Source: Alistipes sp. (GTDB lineage Bacteria > Bacteroidota > Bacteroidia > Bacteroidales > Rikenellaceae). From it: DNA of 6,936 bases. Positions within the stretch are counted from its first letter, which is position 1. Each line of letters starts with the position of its first letter. The translations under genes and the position numbers were made by a program. A model generated the notes under the pieces. It saw only the letters and a list, made by a program, of their open reading frames with translations, was not told where the DNA came from and did no database searches. Of the stretch, positions 1 through 4,996 are shown piece after piece. Where the stretch lies: positions 1-6,936 of the forward strand of contig JAGBTW010000010.1 in the NCBI GenBank assembly GCA_017631135.1, in the 5' to 3' direction.

Positions 1-188
1 AACTACTCTCTTCTACTCATCACTACTCTTACTATTTACTACACCCCATATACCTCTCTGTCCGCGGCATCCCTTAAGTCTCTTATGTCTCTTAAGTCAC
101 TCGGGTATTTACACTCGACACCGCTCAATAACTTTGTCGCTATCAAAAAAAAACATAATTCGAGGTCGTTGATTTTAATTTTTTTTAC
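1..188. other. Gene-free upstream region with short repeats
   Basis: No coding region of credible length is visible here. The first 60 bases are pyrimidine-rich on the plus strand. A 9-bp tandem repeat lies at 73-99, a run of nine A at 145-153 and a run of eight T at 179-186. A second perfect match to the Bacteroidota -7 box (TAACTTTG, 129-136) is present, but no TTTG lies 19-21 nt upstream of it, so I do not call it a promoter. The upstream neighbour is outside the window, so part of this stretch may be the trailer of another gene. Confidence 0.6.
73..99. repeat. 9-bp tandem repeat, three units
   Basis: The units are CTTAAGTCT, CTTATGTCT and CTTAAGTCA, head to tail with one mismatch each in units two and three. 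A related 9-bp run, read on the other strand, occurs at 2678-2713. The role is unknown. Confidence 0.8.
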
Positions 189-196
189 TATCTTTG
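189..196 (+). promoter_or_regulatory. Probable -7 box of the lipoprotein gene
   Basis: TATCTTTG matches the Bacteroidota consensus TAnnTTTG exactly. The best upstream partner is GTTG at 168-171, giving a 17-nt spacer where about 19-21 is usual, so the -33 element is weak or mis-spaced. The spacer contains the T8 run at 179-186. Transcription would start near 201-203, leaving a leader of about 45 nt before the ATG at 247. Confidence 0.6.
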
Positions 197-240
197 TTCA
201 ATAAAATGTGTGTTCAGTAAATGTGTATTCAATAAATAAG
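197..240 (+). repeat. 15/16-bp imperfect tandem repeat in the 5' leader
   Basis: Three head-to-tail units each begin with TTCA: TTCAATAAAATGTGTG (197-212), TTCAGTAAATGTGTA (213-227) and a shorter TTCAATAAATAAG (228-240). They fill almost the whole stretch between the -7 box and the start codon, so they would lie mostly in the mRNA leader. They are A/U-rich and could help ribosome loading where no Shine-Dalgarno is used; that is inference. Confidence 0.7.
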
Positions 241-246
241 TTATCT

Positions 247-1815
247 ATGAAACGTCTATTAAAATTTATTGCAGCAATGCTATTTGCGGTAGTGGCGTTT
301 GCGGGTTGTGAGAGCGTGAACCAATCTGTGCCATTGCCAACAATCGAGATTGCGGAGGTTGAGGTGTCTGCAAACTCTATAACCATCTATGTCACAGCGA
401 CAAATGCCGAGGAGTGCGCATATACGCTCTTTGATGGCGATGTTATCACCGCGGAGCAGATTCTCGCCACGGGCGAAAAGGTGGCTGCGGGTGGCGCGCT
501 ATGCACCGTCAAGAACCTCGAGAGCGATACCACATACTACGTCGTAGCGGCGGCGCGCAATGCTGCGGGCGAGGCGATGTCTAACGTGTTGATTGTAAAG
601 ACAAATGCTGGTGGCGCTGGTGGCAACGAGGATGATAACAACGACGACAATAATGACGATAACACTGGCGACGGCGACTTCGAGCTCCCCGACATCGAGG
701 GCGTGGAGAACATCGTCATCACAAAGACCAAGGATGGTCGCTGGTATGAGCCATACAACTACTACGTTACCTTCGTGCGCGACAATGGCGATCGCATCAT
801 CTTGGACTTCTACACCCTCGATGAGACCATGAGTCAGTACTTCCCCTATGGTCAGTACACCTTCGCAACAAACTATGCACCTTATACCATCTACCCCGAG
901 ACATCGGGTTATTTCCCCGCAGGTAAGGGTGATGGCGAGGGCTACAACTTCACGGATGGCTATGTATCGGTAGATGTGGTGAATGGTTACTACGCAATCT
1001 ACATGATGCTCACCTATGAGGTGGACGGTGAGTCGAAGAGCATTCAGGGCTACTACAACGGCATTCTCTCGGGTGCTTCTGTCCCCGAGGGTGACGACAA
1101 CGGCTCGGAGGAGCTTATCGAGGTGTTGGAGGTAGGCGCTACATCGTTCCAGTTTAGAATAAACGCCGAGTCTGATCAGTATTGGCGCTGCTCGGTTGTG
1201 GATAAGCGCACCTACGACCAGACGCAGTCAAACCCCGGTGCATGGGTTGTGACCTATGGTTTCATGCTTCAGGGACCCCTCACCTTCAACTGGGAGAATG
1301 GCAAGATATGTGAGTATGTGCCAGGTCTTCAGATGAGCGTGACATCGTCGACTGACTACCTCATCATCGCAGCACTGATGGACTATAGTGAGGGCGATGA
1401 GAATAGTCTGCTCGGTGGTGTTGAGGTTGTGCAGATTCGCACAAATGCAGAGGCAGAGGGTACGGGCAGCGTAGATATGACAATCACGGAGGTAGGTGCA
1501 AACGAGGTGACCTTCGACTGCATCTTCGGTGATGATGTGTGGTGCTGCTATGTAGCTATGATGGAGACCGCTAACCTTCAGGAGATCAAGGATGGTAAGT
1601 ATGCTATGGCGGACTATGCGAGCTACGAGGAGTGTATGCTTTCGCTTGTGCCAGGTCTCAGCCACGACTTTATGCGTCAGTTCCTTGAGTCGCAGTACGA
1701 CTACAAGTGGGATAGTCTCAAGTATGGCACATCGTACACCCCATGTATCAAGATTGTCGACATGAACAACGGCGCGAAATATATCGAGCTTGAGCCATTC
1801 ACAACATCAAAATAA
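247..1815 (+). CDS. Multidomain envelope lipoprotein with fibronectin-III-like modules, function unknown
   Basis: This encodes 522 residues. The N-terminus is a lipoprotein signal: MKRLLKF, a hydrophobic stretch, then lipobox FAGC with the lipidated cysteine at residue 21, so the protein should sit in the outer or inner membrane facing out of the cytoplasm. Four parts can be seen. About 30-119 is a beta-sandwich resembling fibronectin III (a TTYYVVAAARN strand, ending KTN). Residues 122-150 are a Gly- then Asp/Asn-rich linker. About 150-277 is a Tyr-rich domain of unknown type. About 288-400 and 407-520 form a second and third module, each opening with a similar motif (EVLEVGATSFQF and ITEVGANEVTFD). 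An in-frame ATG at 208 would add 13 residues before the signal peptide; I reject it because the 247 start gives a textbook signal. No enzyme motif is visible. Such proteins in Bacteroidota often bind glycans or partner proteins, but nothing here shows a ligand. No terminator follows clearly. Confidence 0.9.
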   Translation: MKRLLKFIAAMLFAVVAFAGCESVNQSVPLPTIEIAEVEVSANSITIYVTATNAEECAYTLFDGDVITAEQILATGEKVAAGGALCTVKNLESDTTYYVVAAARNAAGEAMSNVLIVKTNAGGAGGNEDDNNDDNNDDNTGDGDFELPDIEGVENIVITKTKDGRWYEPYNYYVTFVRDNGDRIILDFYTLDETMSQYFPYGQYTFATNYAPYTIYPETSGYFPAGKGDGEGYNFTDGYVSVDVVNGYYAIYMMLTYEVDGESKSIQGYYNGILSGASVPEGDDNGSEELIEVLEVGATSFQFRINAESDQYWRCSVVDKRTYDQTQSNPGAWVVTYGFMLQGPLTFNWENGKICEYVPGLQMSVTSSTDYLIIAALMDYSEGDENSLLGGVEVVQIRTNAEAEGTGSVDMTITEVGANEVTFDCIFGDDVWCCYVAMMETANLQEIKDGKYAMADYASYEECMLSLVPGLSHDFMRQFLESQYDYKWDSLKYGTSYTPCIKIVDMNNGAKYIELEPFTTSK

Positions 1816-1828
1816 GTGACCAATATAA

Positions 1829-1876
1829 TAGGTATATATGCATAATTATTCGTCTATAAGTGTGATTTTATACCTA
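1829..1876. repeat. 8-bp inverted repeat upstream of the barrel promoter
   Basis: TAGGTATA (1829-1836) and TATACCTA (1869-1876) are perfect inverted copies separated by 32 nt, ending 5 nt before the -33 box at 1882. The placement suits a two-site operator, but AT-rich sequence gives such pairs by chance. The separation is too wide for a convincing terminator of the lipoprotein gene. Confidence 0.35.
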
Positions 1877-1881
1877 AAATA

Positions 1882-1912
1882 TTTGGAAACCGAAATAAAT
1901 TTGTTAACTTTG
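1882..1912 (+). promoter_or_regulatory. Strong Bacteroidota promoter of the first barrel gene
   Basis: A TTTG -33 box (1882-1885) is followed after 19 nt by TAACTTTG (1905-1912), a full match to the -33/-7 consensus of the Bacteroidota primary sigma factor. RNA would start near 1917-1919, giving a leader of about 40 nt that is A/U-rich and lacks a Shine-Dalgarno. This is the best promoter in the window and agrees with the highly expressed codon use of the gene. Confidence 0.85.
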
Positions 1913-1956
1913 TAATAGGAATTTTGATTAATCTTTAACTAAAAATTAATAACACT

Positions 1957-2403
1957 ATGAAAAAACTTTTACTTTTGGCTGTAGCTGTTGTTTTCGCTAC
2001 TTCAGCATTTGCACAGGATTACAAGAACTCTATCGGTTTGCGCCTTGGTTACGGTGCAGAGCTTCAGTACGAGCGTCACTTCTCTGACAAGAACTACCTC
2101 GAGGCTAACCTTGGTCTCTATGGTTTCGACGTATTTGACGTAAACGCAACTTACAACTGGAATCTTTGTGAGTGGGATTGGACTCCTAACGCTGGTAAGT
2201 GGTTCCTCTCTGCAGGTGTTGGTGCTTCAGTAGCTATGGCTCGTCAGTACTTCAACGTTGGTGTTGCAGGTGATGTTGCTTTCGGTATCCGCTTCAACAA
2301 GCCCGTAACCCTTTCGCTCGACTATCGTCCTACAATCTTCCTCCTTAACAACTGGGGTTCAGGATTTGCGGGTGTTGGTCTTACATGTACCTACAACTTC
2401 TAA
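1957..2403 (+). CDS. Small outer-membrane beta-barrel protein
   Basis: This encodes 148 residues. MKKLLLLAVAVVFATSAFA is a type I signal peptide with predicted cleavage after residue 19 (AFA/QD). The mature protein of about 129 residues alternates polar and hydrophobic or aromatic residues in strand-length stretches rich in Gly, Tyr and Phe, and ends in Tyr-Asn-Phe, the terminal aromatic typical of outer-membrane barrels recognised by the BAM machinery. About 8 strands would fit this length. Codons are biased to forms such as GGT, CTT, GTT, AAC, TAC and CGT, unlike the neighbours, suggesting high expression. It is related to the convergent gene at 3379-2858: both have a Tyr-Asn-Trp stretch followed by DWTP and a Lys/Leu-Trp-Tyr/Phe strand. 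The function, whether porin-like, structural or adhesive, cannot be read from the sequence. Confidence 0.88.
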   Translation: MKKLLLLAVAVVFATSAFAQDYKNSIGLRLGYGAELQYERHFSDKNYLEANLGLYGFDVFDVNATYNWNLCEWDWTPNAGKWFLSAGVGASVAMARQYFNVGVAGDVAFGIRFNKPVTLSLDYRPTIFLLNNWGSGFAGVGLTCTYNF

Positions 2404-2446
2404 TTTAGAATTTGTTGAGATAAGGCAGACATCTACTGCCGCTAAC

Positions 2447-2500
2447 AAAAAGTCCCGACAATGAGCAGTACTTCAAGTACAGCCCATCGTCGGGATTTTT
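2447..2500 (+). terminator. Long hairpin terminator, probably bidirectional
   Basis: AAAAA lies before and TTTTT after a stem whose base is TCCCGAC (2453-2459) paired with GTCGGGA (2489-2495). The stem continues inward with only scattered mismatches to GTACT/AGTAC around a TCA loop. The T run follows the right arm directly, as in a rho-independent terminator, and the A run on the left allows the same in the opposite direction. It begins 43 nt after the stop of the first barrel gene. Confidence 0.85.
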
Positions 2501-2506
2501 GCCGAG

Positions 2507-2620
2507 CGTTGTATCTGCAGCCTTCTATCAACAAATTGGGTACTCGTTGTATCTGCTGCCTTCTATCAACAAATTGGGTACTCGTTGTATCTGCAGCCTT
2601 CTATCAACAAATTGGGTACT
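2507..2620. repeat. 38-bp tandem repeat, three copies
   Basis: Copies at 2507-2544, 2545-2582 and 2583-2620 each run from CGTTGTATCTGC to AAATTGGGTACT with no spacers. Copies one and three are identical; copy two differs by one base (CTGCTGCC for CTGCAGCC). Since 38 is not a multiple of three and no start codon leads in, it is not a protein repeat. No strong hairpin is seen inside the unit. A poor partial match ending AAATTGGGCAGT (about 2630-2667) may be a decayed fourth copy. The near-identity suggests recent expansion or homogenisation. Confidence 0.95.
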
Positions 2621-2677
2621 TATGACATCGCCACATCTACAACCCCTCTGATGCTAAATTGGGCAGTGGGAGAGATA

Positions 2678-2713
2678 GATTAAGGAGATTAGGGAAATTA
2701 GAGAATTTAGTGA
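2678..2713. repeat. 9-bp degenerate tandem repeat, four units
   Basis: The units are GATTAAGGA, GATTAGGGA, AATTAGAGA and ATTTAGTGA. The reverse complement (TCCTTAATC, TCCCTAATC and so on) resembles the CTTAAGTCT units at 73-99, so both may belong to one family of short intergenic repeats in this genome. Confidence 0.6.
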
Positions 2714-2802
2714 TATGATAACAGATGTTAACGTCATTAACTTCCTTAAAATCATTATATTCCCTTGCTACTCACTTCTACGCCCAGCGCGTATAGAACG
2801 CA

Positions 2803-2839
2803 ATTAGCCCTGTTATTGCATTGCAATAACAGGGCTAAT
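2803..2839 (-). terminator. 18-bp perfect palindrome behind the second barrel gene
   Basis: ATTAGCCCTGTTATTGCA (2803-2820) is matched perfectly by its inverted copy at 2822-2839 around a single central base. As RNA it forms a 17-bp stem with a 3-nt loop. It starts 18 nt past the stop of the minus-strand barrel gene, so it most likely ends or protects that transcript. Only a short T stretch follows in that direction, so it may act as a stabilising 3' end rather than a classic intrinsic terminator. Confidence 0.65.
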
Positions 2840-2857
2840 CTATTAAAAGCACCTTGC

Positions 2858-3379
2858 CTAAAAGTTAAACATGCAGCTGATGCCGAGGTTGGCAAGGCCG
2901 AGCTCGTTGAATGCTGTCACATTACCGCCTCCAGCATAGAAGATGTTAGGACCGAAGCAGGGTGTCCAGTCGAAAGAGAGGGTTAAGGGTACATCGTAGA
3001 ACTTGATGCCCAAGCGTGCCATGCCCGCAGCGCCAACATAGGCGTAGTGCTCACGACCGCCAACGTTAACACCGCAGCCAGCGTCGAAGTACCATAGACC
3101 CGTGCCAGGTGTCCAGTCCAACTCCAAGACATGCCAGTTATAGAGCGCTGTGAAGTCAGCCATTACGCGGTGCTGTGACACATGGTTGTTCGCTATGCGT
3201 GTGAACAAAGGATTGTTCCACGATGCGCCAAAGCGCGCCTCAACATAGGACTTGCCCGTTACCTCGTACTGACCAACGGCCTGTATACCCGAGCCTACGC
3301 GGCCACCAATAGACCACTTCTGTGCCGAGAGTGTGCCCACGCACATGACGGCAACCATAACCAATAAAAATTTCTTCAT
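2858..3379 (-). CDS. Outer-membrane beta-barrel protein, relative of the convergent barrel
   Basis: This encodes 173 residues. MKKFLLVMVAVMCVGTLSA is a signal peptide with predicted cleavage after residue 19 (LSA/QK). The mature part is Gly/aromatic-rich with strand-like alternation and ends Met-Phe-Asn-Phe. It shares with the 148-residue barrel the block YNWHVLELDWTPGTGLWYF (YNWNLCEWDWTPNAGKWFL in the other), an SIG(G/L)R start to the mature protein and an LTLSFDWTP versus LSLDYRPT strand, so the two are divergent paralogues. It carries an extra segment of roughly 20 residues before the shared block (NNPLFTRIANNHV) and a longer loop near the C-terminus. The start is 14 nt after the glycosyltransferase stop and no -7 box is seen in the gap, so it is probably translated from the same mRNA. 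The upstream sequence is AAAAGATAAAAGAGTT, A-rich and without a clear Shine-Dalgarno. Function is unknown. Confidence 0.87.
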   Translation of the reverse strand: MKKFLLVMVAVMCVGTLSAQKWSIGGRVGSGIQAVGQYEVTGKSYVEARFGASWNNPLFTRIANNHVSQHRVMADFTALYNWHVLELDWTPGTGLWYFDAGCGVNVGGREHYAYVGAAGMARLGIKFYDVPLTLSFDWTPCFGPNIFYAGGGNVTAFNELGLANLGISCMFNF

Positions 3380-3393
3380 AACTCTTTTATCTT

Positions 3394-4290
3394 TTAATTA
3401 TTTTTAGTGAATATGCCTTTCGATATATAACGACGCATGATTAGTAGGTACTGTGCTTGCGCGGGGCGGTGCACAACACAAAGAAGCAGTGTCGCCACCC
3501 ACTTCAATATCTCTCTAACGTACAACATCGCTGTGTGACCCTTTTCGTTGGCGCGCGTACGATGGCTTATGCCTATGTTTGTGGCAAGGCGCACAAAGTA
3601 GTCGCGCGTGAGCTTCTCCTCGGGTATGATGTGGTACATCACCGCTCGCGGCACATAGTATACCTTATATTCAAACTGCGCTATGCGCTCAAAGAGCTCG
3701 CACTCCTCGCCACCAAGTAGGCGCTTGCCTGTGCGGCCGAGCGAGGTGTTGAAGTCTCCCACGCTGTCGAAGAGCCTACGGCGCATAGCCATGTTGCCGC
3801 CACCAGGTATGCGGTGCGAGGGAAAGAGTCTTACATCGCCGCCAAAGTCCATGGGGTTGGCTATGGGCTGCTCGGTGTAACGCGACATCCAGTGTGGTCG
3901 CCCCGCGGGGTCCTCCGCTATAATTTTGCCGCCCGCAGCCATGGCGTCGGGGTGGCTATCGAAGAGCTCGATATATGCCTCGATGAACTCCTCGACTATG
4001 CGCTCGTCATCGTCGATAAAGGCTACGATGTCGCCACTACTTGCCGCTATGCCCGCATTTCGGGCGTGCGACAATCCCTGATTGCACTCAAATATGTAGC
4101 GTATATTGAGTTTGTTGTGCTCCTTGGCGAAAGCCTCCACGCGCTGGTGAGTATCATCAGCCGAGTTGTTGTCTACAACGATGCACTCCCACAGCGATGG
4201 CTCGGCACTCTGCATGGCAACAGAGCCCAGCGTAACCATGAGTTGCTCGGCACGATTATATGTTGCTATGACAAGAGATAGTCGAATCAT
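3394..4290 (-). CDS. Family 2 glycosyltransferase (GT-A fold)
   Basis: This encodes 298 residues from the chosen start. Motifs in order: LSLVIATYNRAEQL (4-17), VVDNNS (38-43, nucleotide-binding Asp40), QGLSHARNAG (71-80), IDDD (92-95, the metal-binding DXD-type motif), GGGNMAM (163-169) and GGEE (193-196), where the catalytic acidic residues of GT2 enzymes lie. A hydrophobic stretch at about 261-273 near the C-terminus could anchor it to the inner membrane. Such enzymes transfer a sugar from a nucleotide-sugar donor to envelope glycans; donor and acceptor cannot be read here. An ATG at 4317 would add nine residues, but a perfect -7 box (4295-4302) lies inside that extension, so the ATG at 4290 is preferred. 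It is probably the first gene of a two-gene unit with the barrel at 3379-2858. No other polysaccharide genes are adjacent, which is atypical for a capsule or O-antigen locus. Confidence 0.9.
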   Translation of the reverse strand: MIRLSLVIATYNRAEQLMVTLGSVAMQSAEPSLWECIVVDNNSADDTHQRVEAFAKEHNKLNIRYIFECNQGLSHARNAGIAASSGDIVAFIDDDERIVEEFIEAYIELFDSHPDAMAAGGKIIAEDPAGRPHWMSRYTEQPIANPMDFGGDVRLFPSHRIPGGGNMAMRRRLFDSVGDFNTSLGRTGKRLLGGEECELFERIAQFEYKVYYVPRAVMYHIIPEEKLTRDYFVRLATNIGISHRTRANEKGHTAMLYVREILKWVATLLLCVVHRPAQAQYLLIMRRYISKGIFTKNN

Positions 4291-4294
4291 AGGG

Positions 4295-4302
4295 CAAATA
4301 TA
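4295..4302 (-). promoter_or_regulatory. -7 box of the glycosyltransferase unit
   Basis: On the minus strand the sequence reads TATATTTG, an exact TAnnTTTG match, ending only 4 nt before the ATG at 4290. RNA would begin at or within a base or two of the start codon, so the message is probably leaderless. No TTTG lies 19-21 nt upstream, where the opposing promoter sits. Confidence 0.6.
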
Positions 4303-4316
4303 AGAATAATTTTTCA

Positions 4317-4324
4317 TATCTTTG
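4317..4324 (+). promoter_or_regulatory. -7 box of the HAD phosphatase gene
   Basis: TATCTTTG is an exact TAnnTTTG match ending 5 nt before the ATG at 4330, so transcription should begin at or next to the start codon. It is back-to-back with the minus-strand box at 4295-4302, with 14 bp between them, so the two polymerases cannot both occupy the site. No -33 TTTG is seen. Confidence 0.65.
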
Positions 4325-4329
4325 CACCT

Positions 4330-4989
4330 ATGAAATATGATATTGTAATCTTCGATTTGGATGGCACGCTGCTAAACACCATAGGTGACCTTGCGGCGTC
4401 GGTAGGCTATGTTATGCGCTCGCGCAACTTGCCAGAGCACACCGATGCCGAATACCGACAAATGGTGGGTGGCGGCATCAAGCGCCTTGTGGAGCGCGCC
4501 CTGCCCGCCGAGCTCGCGGCTGATGAAGCCTATGTTGAGGAGTGCGTGACACAGTTTCGTCGCTACTATGTCGATAACATCGACCGCCACACCGTGCCCT
4601 ACGAGGGTATGCGCGAGTTGTTGCAGCGTCTGCGTGGCGAGGGTGTCGAGGTGGCTGTGGCATCGAATAAGTTTCAGCATGGCACGGACCGCCTCGTGGC
4701 GAAGTTCTTTGGCGATGTAGATTTTGTGGCTGTGGAGGGTAATCGCGAGGGTGCACCCCTCAAGCCCGACCCGCAGATTGTAAATAACATCCTCCAAAGG
4801 GCGGGCGTTGAGAAGCATCGTGCCGTGATGGTTGGTGACTCGGGCATCGACATACGCACAGCTGCGGCTGCGGGTATAGACTCTATAGGTGTGGCGTGGG
4901 GCTTTCGCTTTGCCGAGGAGCTCTACGACGCTGGTGCAAAGAGCGTTGTCACCACCGCCGCAGAGCTCGAAGCATTGCTTTTCGCTTAA
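4330..4989 (+). CDS. HAD-superfamily phosphatase, phosphoglycolate phosphatase-like
   Basis: This encodes 219 residues, the usual length for HAD subfamily IA enzymes. All four catalytic motifs are present: DLDGTLLNT (nucleophile Asp9, acid/base Asp11), VAVASNK (Ser112), LKPDP (Lys145) and MVGDSGID (Asp170, Asp174, which bind Mg2+). The helical cap domain lies between motifs I and II (about residues 15-85), as in Gph-type phosphoglycolate phosphatases and related sugar-phosphate or nucleotide phosphatases. The reaction would be Mg2+-dependent hydrolysis of a small cytosolic phosphomonoester; 2-phosphoglycolate is the family default but the substrate is not proven by sequence. The gene stands alone on its strand, with an apparently leaderless promoter shared back-to-back with the glycosyltransferase, and its stop is 7 bp from that of the convergent sigma-54 activator. 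Confidence 0.9.
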   Translation: MKYDIVIFDLDGTLLNTIGDLAASVGYVMRSRNLPEHTDAEYRQMVGGGIKRLVERALPAELAADEAYVEECVTQFRRYYVDNIDRHTVPYEGMRELLQRLRGEGVEVAVASNKFQHGTDRLVAKFFGDVDFVAVEGNREGAPLKPDPQIVNNILQRAGVEKHRAVMVGDSGIDIRTAAAAGIDSIGVAWGFRFAEELYDAGAKSVVTTAAELEALLFA

Positions 4990-4996
4990 AACGCTG

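Larger units (their letters stand above)
2404..2857. other. Repeat-rich spacer between two convergent barrel genes
   Basis: This 454-bp stretch has no credible gene. It holds, in order, a long hairpin terminator (2447-2500), a 38-bp unit repeated three times (2507-2620), a 9-bp repeat run (2678-2713), a small palindrome GTTAA-N5-TTAAC (2727-2741) and an 18-bp perfect palindrome (2803-2839). An open frame running through 2765-2986 is a shadow of the minus-strand gene. Confidence 0.7.

Noticed and set aside
129..136. Second -7 box (TAACTTTG) upstream of the lipoprotein
   Set aside because: It has no TTTG at -33 and lies more than 100 bp from the gene, with a better-placed box at 189-196.
208..246. 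Thirteen-residue extension of the lipoprotein from ATG 208
   Set aside because: It would put polar residues before a complete lipoprotein signal peptide that begins at 247, and it lies in the repeated leader.
1228..1665. Minus-strand open frame of 145 codons inside the lipoprotein gene
   Set aside because: It is His/Cys/Leu-rich antisense translation without family features or promoter; a shadow of the real gene.
2535..2595. Sigma-54 promoter (-24/-12) at the junctions of the 38-bp units (TTGGGTACTCGTTGTAT)
   Set aside because: The GG to TTG distance is one base short and the -12 GC is absent. No gene follows in the right place. I found no good -24/-12 site in any intergenic region here.
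2507..2620. CRISPR array
   Set aside because: The 38-bp units are directly adjacent with no spacers, and there are no cas genes in the window.
2765..2986. Plus-strand small protein crossing the palindrome
   Set aside because: Most of it overlaps the 3' end of the minus-strand barrel gene, and it runs through a terminator-like palindrome. No promoter was seen.
4291..4317. Nine-residue N-terminal extension of the glycosyltransferase from ATG 4317
   Set aside because: It contains the -7 box, and the GT2 fold starts normally at MIRLSLVIATYN from 4290.
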